A stretch of DNA of 64,000 nt from Acetivibrio cellulolyticus CD2. GTDB taxonomy: Bacteria > Bacillota > Clostridia > Acetivibrionales > Acetivibrionaceae. Numbering within the stretch: the stretch's first letter is position 1; every line of letters starts with the position of its first letter. A program made the translations under genes and the position numbers. Below, in pieces: positions 19,501-26,276 of the stretch. The stretch covers positions 1,548,930 through 1,612,929 of the forward strand of contig NZ_JH556653.1 of assembly GCF_000179595.2 (NCBI RefSeq), given 5' to 3'. Under the pieces are notes generated by a model. It made no database searches. It was not told the DNA's origin and saw only the letters and a list, made by a program, of their open reading frames with translations.

Positions 19501-22500
19501 GGTTTTCTTGAAGTACCTTCCTCCCATTCGGAAGCTGTAATTACCGGCTTAAGTTCATAAGTACCATTATAGTAAAAATGTTCAACCCCCACTAGCACAC
19601 CATTTGCCTTTACTGCAATAGAATAGTATCCTATAGGTAGCGATTCAAGGTCACTCTGGTCAATTTCCAGAACATCTTCATCTGTCCTCTTTACAAGACT
19701 GATATTCTGCTTCATTCTGACAGCAGTATCAACATTACAAATGTCTGCTGTATACGACAATCCAGCTGTAAGACTTTCACAATATATAAGATATGGATAA
19801 CCTTCCTTTACATATTGCAATGAAGGAGGAGTAGCTTTTTTCTCCGAAACATAATATGTATATTCATATTCGAGTACATTTTTGTCATCAAACATTTGAA
19901 TTTTGTAGAATCCATATTTCAAAGGAGTATCAAGTTTTAAATCAATATATCTCCTTTGGTTATAAACCCTTTCAGAAGCTTTTGTCCAATTAATAATATT
20001 GTCCAATGAATCCAGTATATTAAAGCTATATCCGTCAATTGTGTTTAAACTGTCAACGTACAATGTAACAACATCACTTCCATACACTGCTTCACTTACT
20101 GTAAAGTAATTAGCCTTGCTTTCTTTGGGAAACTTTACATACTTCTTGAAGCTGAAGTTTTGTCCACCATCTTTAAGGCATATTTCATATATTTTTTCCG
20201 GAACAATTTTTGTTAAATCGGCATCTATTGATATATCCTTAATTGTTCCGTTATAGTATTGAGCAACAGTATTCCATAATCCCGCCTTAATTTCTTCTTT
20301 TGTATCAATATTTACAAAAACCAGCTCTGCGTTTTCCGATATACCTTTTACCCAACTGCAGCTAAGTTTTAATTCCTCACTGTTGCTTAACAAATAACAT
20401 AGCTGACTATTACCCTCTGAGTCTATAAAGGATGAATAACTAAAATTATCATAGCCTTCAATTTTGAAACAGTCGGAAGAAACTTTTTGATCCTGTGAAT
20501 TGTAAAAATACTCATAATCCGTACCGTTTATTCTGATATAGTACTTTGTTTCGTCTTTCAGGGTTTTAGTTATATTAAGCATACCCTTTATCATTACATA
20601 ACCTGCATTGTAATTACCATTCATTCGATATGAAGAGACAGACTTTTCAATCGTAGCATTATCAAGGGTTCCATATACCTCGTTTTCTGCTACAAGTTCA
20701 ATTTTTATGCTTTCATTATCTGCACCCATAATACCATTATCTATATCGTATCCGGTTATAGTAAATTCAACATTTCCATCAGAAGGCAATAATGGCGGAT
20801 AAAATGAAATTTTCTTATCTACATCAGTGAAATCGTTATATGCCGGTATGCTGAATTCTTCTGAATCAATTATATTGCCATCATACAAAAACTTTAATTC
20901 ATAAGTCCCGCCTTGATTCAGAAGCTGTAAATCACTTTCCTGCGGAAACTTCAGGGAAAACACACCATCTTCATCGCACCTAACTTCTGTCATATCAGAT
21001 ATTGGTATATATAAATAATTGTTATATCGGTATAAAGCCACTTCATAACCGACACTTTTATCACACCACTGAGTTGAAACAACAATTTCTCCTTTTTCAG
21101 CATCAGCTACATTTACTGCTTCAATACTAAGCTTATCACTATAATTATAAGCATAAAACATCACTCCTTCAGCACATACATACATTTCTTCCGGATAACT
21201 TATTTTTATGGAGTATATGTTGCTTATATCAATAGCTTCATTAATTTTTAGTCGAAACTTAATTTGCGACTCATCGTAACCATAAGAATAGTTAACTTTA
21301 GATGCTACAACTTTTCCAGAAAAATCCACCATTTCTACATTAATTTTTTCAACATCTGCATTTTTAATATTGGAAAAGTTAGCAGTCACAATATAATTAT
21401 TAGAGCTTTCTTTTAAATTCCAGTTATGATATATACTTCTGACAATTAAAGCATCAGTTACAACTACTTTAGCAGGCACATCAAATTCAGAAACTCCTGA
21501 AACAAACTTCAGACCATATTCCCTTCCGTTTTTAAGAGTATCGTTAAAACTTATCTCCGCAGCCTCTACATAATATAACTCTCTGCTGAAATTCTCTTCA
21601 TTATATTTATAATTTGTTGACATATAGTTTGAACCATAAAAATTATGATATACCGTTGTTTCCCTTATACTGGTCAAACCCGACATTCCAATTACTTTTC
21701 CATCATTCAAAAGCATGAATTTGCCTGTATTAGTATTGACTTTATTCAGATAAAATGGACCATAACCTGCAATAGAATTAGCACCTACAGGCACATATAT
21801 ATTTACCTTATTTCCCACTTCTATCTCAGCCTCACAACTTTCGATAACTGGGTTTAAATTAAAGTCATTGCATGTAATTCTTACCGTATACTTGCCAGGC
21901 TCAACATATTTACTAAAATTACAGGCAAACTGCAGGCAATTGTCATCTGGGGTTCCCGTACCACCCCTGATGCAATCCTGAGGTATTTCAGGTATTTTAT
22001 CAATGGTTACACCATCTTTTATGAGCTCTGCACTAAAAACAAGATCTCTTTCTAAAGCCGCAAAAACTATATCTGCAGGCAATGCAGGCATGTCTACCAT
22101 TATTGATGCCTTATCTTCATTTGTGTATGTATTATTCGAAAATTTATATGTAACCTCGGAAATCTCAGATTTATATTTTTTTAACATTAGTTCTGTAGGT
22201 GAACTTTCATCTACACTCAAACAGATTTTATACTGTTGATCCTTATATAGTTTGCATGCTACAGAATTACCATATTCAGGGTAGGTTCTTATACTTACTA
22301 TCGTATTGTTTTTGCTGTCTAATATGTACATATAACTAAGTGTTTCCTTCGATGCGGTAACAATGTATGTTGCAGAAGTTGTTGGAGTGAAAGATAGTTT
22401 TAAATAGGAATCTTTTTCTGTGCTGCTCTCGTCATTTAATATTATAACTTCGTTTTCTTTTATTTCCTGGATAGGTTCGTCAGTCGCTTTGTCTTCGGTT

Positions 22501-22916
22501 ACTTCGGTTACTGGTGCATCTTTATACTCAAAGGATTTGTTCAAAATCTTTGAAGTTTTTGTGACATAACCGTCTGTTATAACAGAATTTTGAGCTTTTT
22601 CACCTTCTTCTATCGGTAGTATTATACTACTTCCTTCATCCTGAAAATCCGGTACATATTCGGGCACAGGTGTTGGAGTCAATGCTATATTCGGTGTAGA
22701 AGTAACTACAGGCTCAATTGTTGTTGACGACTCCGGCATTGCTGTTGACTTCTCATATACTGCTTCAGTCACACTCTGCGTTTTTCGTGTATCTTCTGGA
22801 TTTTCGGATTGAAGATTTGAAAAAACATCAGCAAAAGATAGATCCGGCATGATGCAGCTGTTTATCAAAAGAACAGCAAGAACACCTGCCAGAAGAGATT
22901 TGAATTTCCTATTCAA
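10548..22916 (-). CDS. Giant multidomain SLH-anchored cell-surface protein (4122 residues)
   Basis: A signal peptide (residues 1-30) and a Thr/Pro-rich segment (about 35-90) are followed by a long chain of beta-sandwich modules. Recognisable units are FN3 domains (about 1418-1498, 1508-1590, 1809-1899, 2010-2098), a PKD domain (about 2102-2182, WDFGDGTTGEG), and two carboxypeptidase-regulatory-like domains (about 2188-2268 and 2718-2785). After these come a beta-propeller-like stretch with repeated 'GxxxxxYAIWLD/AAWVN'-type blades (about 3230-3610) and CARDB-like domains (about 3630-3830). A Pro/Thr/Ser/Gly linker (about 3842-3935) leads to three to four SLH repeats (from about 3945) that bind the secondary cell-wall polymer. 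No enzymatic motif is visible. The start is TTG 22916 after AGGGGGG. It is monocistronic, with its own promoter. An adhesive or structural surface role is inferred. Confidence 0.9.
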   Translation of the reverse strand: MNRKFKSLLAGVLAVLLINSCIMPDLSFADVFSNLQSENPEDTRKTQSVTEAVYEKSTAMPESSTTIEPVVTSTPNIALTPTPVPEYVPDFQDEGSSIILPIEEGEKAQNSVITDGYVTKTSKILNKSFEYKDAPVTEVTEDKATDEPIQEIKENEVIILNDESSTEKDSYLKLSFTPTTSATYIVTASKETLSYMYILDSKNNTIVSIRTYPEYGNSVACKLYKDQQYKICLSVDESSPTELMLKKYKSEISEVTYKFSNNTYTNEDKASIMVDMPALPADIVFAALERDLVFSAELIKDGVTIDKIPEIPQDCIRGGTGTPDDNCLQFACNFSKYVEPGKYTVRITCNDFNLNPVIESCEAEIEVGNKVNIYVPVGANSIAGYGPFYLNKVNTNTGKFMLLNDGKVIGMSGLTSIRETTVYHNFYGSNYMSTNYKYNEENFSRELYYVEAAEISFNDTLKNGREYGLKFVSGVSEFDVPAKVVVTDALIVRSIYHNWNLKESSNNYIVTANFSNIKNADVEKINVEMVDFSGKVVASKVNYSYGYDESQIKFRLKINEAIDISNIYSIKISYPEEMYVCAEGVMFYAYNYSDKLSIEAVNVADAEKGEIVVSTQWCDKSVGYEVALYRYNNYLYIPISDMTEVRCDEDGVFSLKFPQESDLQLLNQGGTYELKFLYDGNIIDSEEFSIPAYNDFTDVDKKISFYPPLLPSDGNVEFTITGYDIDNGIMGADNESIKIELVAENEVYGTLDNATIEKSVSSYRMNGNYNAGYVMIKGMLNITKTLKDETKYYIRINGTDYEYFYNSQDQKVSSDCFKIEGYDNFSYSSFIDSEGNSQLCYLLSNSEELKLSCSWVKGISENAELVFVNIDTKEEIKAGLWNTVAQYYNGTIKDISIDADLTKIVPEKIYEICLKDGGQNFSFKKYVKFPKESKANYFTVSEAVYGSDVVTLYVDSLNTIDGYSFNILDSLDNIINWTKASERVYNQRRYIDLKLDTPLKYGFYKIQMFDDKNVLEYEYTYYVSEKKATPPSLQYVKEGYPYLIYCESLTAGLSYTADICNVDTAVRMKQNISLVKRTDEDVLEIDQSDLESLPIGYYSIAVKANGVLVGVEHFYYNGTYELKPVITASEWEEGTSRKPFISSNNVKFDIRTLYYTKVRYSESLENLKTLEYQTVTNDVYHTFDNMDIAKILYFQFSDDYGNESDVSLFKAYLNINENDITIISPEEGLEYTGSLNVLAKVTNNPYFVGAVLYNNDYSDLAGELKRADGTDKYSKVLSSSDAVYISPDSTQDGVMVEVFTTDEVGNITGSEIVKLNKKEEPTVKTAYVSLETSIGEKKNDVNIKGNTTNGAGNVTILAYAKSSYYYNSWASYSITLLADAKGNFEGILNIPVDGNYKIVAKDFKGIESYSNYRTIDTIVPVLKDYNTVAQGIESVRISWDVIDANSCTYTIWKDSNILTSGYTSKEYITVGLIKGQTYVYKIMATDGSGNNSEPIEISVKVGDEEVPSVPKNMVVSSHASKSITLSWDACADNSYVAGYEIFRDGEKAGISYTTEYTDEKLEPGATYSYKVRAFDPSMNFSGFTESISHSPAAVDISDAYDGSYSVVGYSTKKLVLKALTSDIMNKKGISVLFEYRSGESTDWNWINKMDTYTVTTNGLLFSTTWDVEYLPEGDYTIRYTLTDRDGYTCEAFSQIISILDAEDNEAPRIVSIKPDPSCFAMTIPLRITVSDNIRVKKVTVQTSLNGTDWSDYNQTDYLYIPNNTTLSYSIDVSGVREGYYYVRAIAEDVGGNVSNSTNSYNQYVIDRTAPEKVDSISAYSYVDCIEIKWNNNSEPYVKGFTVLRAIEPNGIYNTIVSGLKSLNYFDTGAVPGETYYYKVVCEDVAGNLSPDSDPIEVTMLDAESIVDNVKPEITSVYPENNTKVGKVLTYVLTAKDDVRLSKLVAEYSLDGEEWKEFRAASSSYAVDGFNAELDTALFPAGTVLKTRGYAVDIKGNTSEYKYCDYIIDNMAPKAPKINVEPIARGFVITWTCDETDIAAYKLYRRNIESEFYTVVGEYTNTTLSAVDSNLDPSKKYIYKIVAVDSLGNCSQTLSEAISPLDIDNVKPLPYINCVSSAEVNTEVEFDASASKDNVGIAKYTWDFGDGTTGEGIRVTHSYIKPGDYKVVLKAKDLAGNEESTEKIITILEKNFSGTLNITVTDNSGKYVPGAIIYVNVGTPEQFKMSADSNGKISLKLEPGSYDIGAYQVGYSPKQQDVLIVEKEENNLSFVLEESKIVLGNITATKMSFEEIKAAGIDVNAPGNQNVFRYEINLNYNNKPYLISHIASSNSSSCDSGYYPVGGREVAVKTYTNPETEEVFILLIDIPGRVTWLKEFFDVKLHLINTEGTYDLNDCVATLKTPKGISITGGNDPTVSVGTIGAKDSKTIEWIVRGDAPGSYNLSADFSGILETFNEQVSASFVTENPIVVDNSSGLRLIVEVENEKYSGDDLLYRVGFKNEKSSEIYMPNISMGNSTFIRSYKTKEDMSLVKTSRSVLSPGEILWEEYSADKELFEGYENLFMPLKELASTSLGGMEMPIETRMVDYGTFGRVKAHIFVMDVPEGRQIDLLTLTKYRSKENDKMPRLKIVTGRGISKDVIVHEKCELTITDNMKNTMTTVETDGNGEYIYEGYSIDDVYSGSSGIGYFAIVVSSGTIRMISSSQRIRVIDQKLLPAEDFGSISGYVFDKDVYRPIDNAAITVDSNETQTDSHGDFYFEDILLQDDNIKIEADGFPEKTIDVELRDGSYVIIPMSRMPEVTKVTSWCSNSTKPTSSILPLNLLSPEGAINFWVYTDLKGAGEVKKYLYKIVDKNGKTKYTGESTSDTIKVTNIRSKMSMGDRILFAIEAEGIYGNVVSDYVDAKLVMAKEFPFLNAVSWRNDLEDAFEEDFEFDLVGGLDGVLKFATGEGMPEVDMPDDSGPLKSLGLESAGLDFDLNVDYDFYNGKATFTSKAGAQLGVNGTFAKFEVPDKVEAILGTGITSESEVTVSLVCVYNDSTLEWEIESYKFIIANETEIRVLSFEFKFRVPLDATFGGVLLSGYVSVEVNGTLTFKTNVSIGGLGSFDSVEDVMVDLELIIGLTLRAAIGAEVGYGLVGGEFWAQGGLEFTIPTCKTVLSLSMGFKETFVWFISTKQVIGEKEWVVYDPSTRQAESNDNSCNIRSESIRPEKKSIKREMYAAPVVNDITSEESLFETSPRDYLENQKWVGGKDIIQYAYPQSEAKISELDGTTGDLIMVFIGDDSERTDNNRTALYYSIYDNGKWSQPKQLENDGTADAFPNLSTDGRNSYAIWLDMPEKIGDLSKVSADYITENIIAKMKLEIAKYDHAKGTWEKVLSPQTEGLNKLPQIAAGGGKTIAAWVNNSGKKAVGTEENPDDIYFVYNNGTSWRAPKAFITNSENVNESDLLLYNGKAYFVYTTNAYSEDGLYKLYASIFDGKTWSKPRGMLDNKFNDSHPSIAVENGKPVVFWNNDGLIYKAGIESGKQDIVVNSSKAFGIQELQATNTDEGIALAWTTATGGEQKLFISTCEETSSTWTQGVELKHNSMEIPRDITLAGNGNEIMAVYNKSIYKNDEENSKYYYDGTLLTSTSYVRKIDLAIPSDGVYFVNNGVMPGEETKVYVEVENVGDLTAKNISVALYDGDKLVSKKEMNKSISHGSSLIAEFEIQIPSNYSGLNLKAVAEVANDGDTSNNTCELKLSFADVEITNLYNALYEKNRGYAYVDVINNGYTTIDSAKVEIYTDKEFKNLISSKEIKNLYPTLTKKSVVEFEVSDEQIAERVRLYAKVVVDQPEFDYTNNSSFTIVRPYEFNLTPGMVTPEPTPVTPEPTPVTPGTTPDSGSTGSSGSSGTGSAGSEGTTGSTPSTPTPSIPTPSIPTPSTPTTTVPEITETPDPVVPGSEGKHKGYMQGYEDKSFRPENKITRAEMAVILANLDGITKADKEYITFKDVSTKHWAAWAIAYATSKGYFKGYEDNTFRPGNYITRAELSVVLCKYLNYNEIAVDASSFTDITGHWAEKYINILSSKGYIKGYSDKTFKPNNNVKRSECAALINRALGLEGLEDGENRFVDVDKKHWAYKDIMAATQN
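11167..11226. repeat. 15-bp tandem repeat in the surface-protein linker
   Basis: Four copies of a 15-base unit (ggtgttgatggtgta with single-base variants) encode TPSTP/TPSIP on the complement. Such in-frame repeats in wall-spanning linkers often change in copy number. Confidence 0.85.
11311..11361. repeat. 21-bp tandem repeat in the surface-protein linker
   Basis: About 2.4 copies of a 21-base unit encode the EPTPVTP repeats that begin the Pro/Thr-rich linker. Confidence 0.8.
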
Positions 22917-23064
22917 ATTATTCCCCCCTAAATTATTTATATATATGTGAATTAATTAAATTGTTGTTATCTATTTATGTTAGAAAGTGTGTTTTAGCTA
23001 TCTTGGTCCCACATGAAGTACATATTATCAAAATTATATTTTTACTACACTAACCATTTCTAAT

Positions 23065-23093
23065 TATAGCACTCGTTCGTAGTTATGTAAACA
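23065..23093 (-). promoter_or_regulatory. Promoter of the giant surface-protein gene
   Basis: TTTACA (23088-23093) and a perfect TATAAT (23065-23070) on the complement are separated by 17 bases. The predicted 5' leader is about 140 bases. I see no known riboswitch in the leader. Between this promoter and the next gene (23101-23214) only a small TGATCCA/TGGATCA inverted repeat is visible. Confidence 0.7.
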
Positions 23094-23214
23094 AACGTTT
23101 TGATCCATTGGACCTTTGGGCTCATTGGATCATCGGGATTCATTGTCTCGTTTTGAAGACCCTTTCTCAGAAGATTTCATGGATAATGTGCATTCCTCAT
23201 TCTCAAACTGCACC

Positions 23215-24102
23215 TTAATCCTTCTCCAGCAAATACTTTTTAACCCCTATTAGCATGAGTCCTTTGCAGCATTTTTCAACCGGTTCCAGAGGAATGCCAT
23301 TCATTCTCTTCTCAACTTCTTCTATGTTGAATCCGTCTTTCAAAATTGTTTTATCTCCGTTTTGGAAATAAATTGCTCTATTAGGACAGCCATAGATGCA
23401 GCGAAAACATCCAACACAACGATCTGTGGATATTGGCCTTCCATTTTCCATTTCCCAATTTTGCTGAGGACAATTTTTTACACACCAACCGCATCCTGAA
23501 CAATTCTCATTCACCCTAAGCAACTTGCCAAACTTCCCAGCTTCCTTATCCGTACGCATCAGACTAAAAAGATACGTGCTTATATGGAGCTTTTCCCTTC
23601 GTTTTTTCCCCTCAAGTAAGTCATTGACAATTTTATTTACTCTTTCATTAATGCTGTTCAAAATGTGCATAGCAGTATGGTCATTATACTGAATAAAAAC
23701 ATTTGAAGTCATAACCATCATTTTTTCGTACACAACATCGTAGTTTTTCTTTTCAAGAGCTTTAATTACATTGACTCTGCATGAAGTATTCGGCCACACA
23801 TCTCCACCGCCTGACACTGATATTACTACAGTTGCTTTACCCTCCTTGCTTTTTAAGTCTTCAATCCATTTATATATGGGTAAAGGAGCTCCTAATATAT
23901 ATACAGGATATAATAAAACGATTAAGTCACTCTGATTAATCAAGTCTTCATACTTTTCTTTATATGATTCATATTCAGCTTTATCCAATGAATGCTTTGT
24001 TACACTGCAATTTTTCCCACTAAATGTTTGTTCAAAAGAATCAGCAATTCTTTTTGTCCCTCCTGTACCGGAGAAATAAACTATTAAAACCTTTTTACTC
24101 AT
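23215..24102 (-). CDS. Flavodoxin-like / 2x[4Fe-4S] ferredoxin fusion (EFR1-type)
   Basis: 295 residues. The N-terminal half is flavodoxin-like, with a phosphate-binding loop YFSGTGGTKRIAD (about 8-21). The C-terminal half has two ferredoxin motifs, CSGCGWCVKNCP (about 200-211) and CVGCFRCIYGCP (about 226-237). The expected role is cytoplasmic electron transfer with FMN and two iron-sulfur clusters. I start it at ATG 24102, eight bases after GAGGAG; the GTG at 24111 precedes that spacing. It lies 47 bases behind the tetR-type gene and probably shares its promoter and operator. Confidence 0.85.
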   Translation of the reverse strand: MSKKVLIVYFSGTGGTKRIADSFEQTFSGKNCSVTKHSLDKAEYESYKEKYEDLINQSDLIVLLYPVYILGAPLPIYKWIEDLKSKEGKATVVISVSGGGDVWPNTSCRVNVIKALEKKNYDVVYEKMMVMTSNVFIQYNDHTAMHILNSINERVNKIVNDLLEGKKRREKLHISTYLFSLMRTDKEAGKFGKLLRVNENCSGCGWCVKNCPQQNWEMENGRPISTDRCVGCFRCIYGCPNRAIYFQNGDKTILKDGFNIEEVEKRMNGIPLEPVEKCCKGLMLIGVKKYLLEKD

Positions 24103-24149
24103 ACTCCTCACTCCTCACATATCGCACTAAGCGCCTAAATATAACCATT

Positions 24150-24749
24150 TCACTTTTTATTATCATTAAGAAGAACTTCAACCAGTCTATAATTAAGACT
24201 TTCCACTACCTCTTCGAACAATAACTTTTTATCTAAAGCCATGTAGACAAGTACTCCATCTAGGGCTGACATAAGAGCTATTGCACTTTGCCTGGCGTTA
24301 TGAGGTATAAACTCACCTGAATTAATCCCTTTTTGGTAAAAATCCTTTATCATAGCAATATATTCTTCAGTAAATTTTTGATAGGCATTGAATATATCTT
24401 TCTGGTTCATAGCTTTTGTCATTTATAAAGAAAAGAAAATCAGTTCATTTTTACGTTCCATCCAATACCTCAAATAACTGCCAATATAAAACTCCAGCCC
24501 CTCTTTCATGCTATTAAAGGTTTCTACCTGCCTCATTATTTCATATATTGGCTCTATCAGCTTTTGATTTGCATGGAGAAAAACCATGTCTTTAGTAAGG
24601 AAGTGGTGATATAGACCACCTTTACTTATTCCAGCTCTTGAGGCTATTTCATTCATAGTAGTGTTTTCATAGCCCTTCTCCACAAAAATCTCTACTGCAG
24701 CATTTAAAATGTCATTTACACGTTTTTCTTTCGATTCATTTTTTGCCAT
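24150..24749 (-). pseudogene. TetR-family repressor gene interrupted by a nonsense codon
   Basis: Two halves of one TetR protein lie in the same frame, divided only by TAA at 24423-24425. The first 108 residues hold the helix-turn-helix (TTMNEIASRAGISKGGLYHHF). The remaining 90 hold the C-terminal ligand/dimer domain (SAIALMSALDGVLVYM). Together they make about 199 residues, the normal family length. ATG 24749 follows GGAGG by six bases. A second ATG immediately after the stop has no ribosome binding site. Either the repressor is truncated to its DNA-binding half, the codon is read through, or it is a sequence error. The flavodoxin-ferredoxin gene is next. Confidence 0.85.
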
Positions 24750-24768
24750 GAACACCCTCCATTTGCAA

Positions 24769-24781
24769 ACCGACCGTCGGT
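24769..24781. promoter_or_regulatory. TetR-type operator
   Basis: A perfect 13-base palindrome, ACCGAC-C-GTCGGT, sits between the consensus promoter and the start codon of the tetR-type gene, covering the first transcribed bases. The shape is typical of AcrR/QacR-like operators and suggests autoregulation. Confidence 0.75.
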
Positions 24782-24789
24782 ATGTTTTA

Positions 24790-24818
24790 ATTATACTTCT
24801 ATAGGATTATAATGTCAA
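24790..24818 (-). promoter_or_regulatory. Perfect-consensus promoter of the tetR/flavodoxin operon
   Basis: TTGACA (24813-24818) and TATAAT (24790-24795) on the complement are exactly 17 bases apart: a full match to the sigma-A consensus. The operator follows immediately, so strong expression would be expected when repression is lost. Confidence 0.85.
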
Positions 24819-25005
24819 TTGAGGGCCTCATTTATTTAAAATCCTATCAAATTACTGGCTATGTTATTCTTTATTTATAATTATTTAACTAATTTGTAAC
24901 TATCTATTTCTATTATATGAGTTAAAATAGTAATTAGATACATATACGTTTATATACCAAATTTATTAATCATTATAAGGGGTCTGCCCCAAGAAAGGAA
25001 AAACT

Positions 25006-26169
25006 ATGAAAAAGCATCTTACCATTTACGCAATCCTTACTCTACTTATTACTTCTTCTCTTTATGGATGCAGCAGTAATAATGTTGATTACAATACAAA
25101 TGAACCGAAGCCATCAAGCAGTATGGAGGCAACTCTAACTGCTGAAACGCAGGCTTCTAATCAACCTGGAGAAGTTAGTTTGCTCCAAGTTGATAGAATA
25201 GATAAAATTGAAAATTTCAACGCATGCTTCTGGATTTCCGATGATAAAATTCTGGGGTTTGGTAATTCTCTTATTCCTAGACCTACTGGTCCTAATATAA
25301 CTTATCCTGATCGTCCTGTCCAGTTTTATAGTACTTCGGACAAATCCCTGGAAAGTATTGATGATTTTGAGCTAGGACGATTTAGTTCCATGGGTTTAAT
25401 AAGTCCTGATAAAAAAAATGTTGTACTGCAGGACAAAATGTCTGGAGAAGCAATATTTAATACTGAATCGAAAAAGACTCTCCCTCTGAATTCCAGCGAA
25501 GGTTTTTTTGAATATGTGTGGATAAACAATAACGAATTTATTTATTTATCAAAAGATACAGGTGTGGTATATAAATATAATATTGCCGGAACTGATAGCA
25601 AAATTTGTAACCTAGATAAAACTAAATCTTTTGAAAGTATTTTTATGCTGGACGATAGAATTTATCTAATCGAAACCTTGAATTACGACAAAGAACTCAG
25701 CGTGGCATACTATACAGATTCCAGTTTTTCAGAACTTCACAAACTCTGTGAGTTTAATGGTCAGGTATCACTTGTAGAGAATGAAATTATCCTAAAAAAA
25801 TTGAATTCATCTGCTAAAGCAGCTTCAGATAGTGAAGGTTATAGCAATTCAGATTATACTACTGTCAGGCTTGATAATAACTTTAATGTAAAAGATACTC
25901 TTGTTGATGAAGGCGTTTCGGTTGTTGATATAAATGATAAAAATGTATTATATATAAGTAAACTTGAAAATAAAGCCGTTCTATATACAATGGATCTCGC
26001 TTCCAAGAAAACAGTTGAACTTTATAGTTCTGACATGCAACTAGGAAGCTATGATAATCATAAGTTTGGAATAAGCGATAACCAAAAGAAACTGTTTCTT
26101 AATTTCGTGAATGATGATGAATCACTCGACCGCGATCACTATAAGACTGTTATTATAAACTTTAAATAA
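25006..26169 (+). CDS. Lipoprotein of unknown function, probably beta-propeller
   Basis: 387 residues. A lipoprotein signal peptide ends in lipobox SLYGC with Cys at residue 22, so the protein should be anchored outside the cell membrane. A Ser/Thr/Pro-rich linker follows. From about residue 50 the repeated pattern of short strands with SPDKKNVVLQD- and SDNQKKLFLNF-like turns resembles TolB/WD40-type propellers. I recognise no specific family or catalytic site. The ribosome binding site AAAGGA precedes ATG 25006. It is transcribed away from the tetR operon and ends at a strong terminator. Confidence 0.75.
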   Translation: MKKHLTIYAILTLLITSSLYGCSSNNVDYNTNEPKPSSSMEATLTAETQASNQPGEVSLLQVDRIDKIENFNACFWISDDKILGFGNSLIPRPTGPNITYPDRPVQFYSTSDKSLESIDDFELGRFSSMGLISPDKKNVVLQDKMSGEAIFNTESKKTLPLNSSEGFFEYVWINNNEFIYLSKDTGVVYKYNIAGTDSKICNLDKTKSFESIFMLDDRIYLIETLNYDKELSVAYYTDSSFSELHKLCEFNGQVSLVENEIILKKLNSSAKAASDSEGYSNSDYTTVRLDNNFNVKDTLVDEGVSVVDINDKNVLYISKLENKAVLYTMDLASKKTVELYSSDMQLGSYDNHKFGISDNQKKLFLNFVNDDESLDRDHYKTVIINFK

Positions 26170-26202
26170 TTTTCATATTGGAATGTCATTGATGCTGTAA
26201 AC

Positions 26203-26264
26203 TAAAGGCAGTCCTGCTTATTGCTAATTACGATTACATCAGCACTAAGCCGGACTGCTTTTTA
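26203..26264 (+). terminator. Terminator between the lipoprotein and HD-domain genes
   Basis: A long imperfect stem (aaaggcagtcctgctta with taagccggactgcttt) ends in CTTTTTAA. It separates two converging genes and may serve both. Confidence 0.7.
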
Positions 26265-26276
26265 ACGCTTTAACTT

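Noticed and set aside
22917..23064. A riboswitch (such as a cyclic-di-GMP type) in the giant gene's leader
   Set aside because: I looked for GEMM-like core sequences and found none; the leader is plain AT-rich sequence.
24150..24422. The second half of the TetR gene as a separate 90-residue protein
   Set aside because: It lacks a ribosome binding site and continues the TetR frame exactly; a nonsense mutation explains it better.
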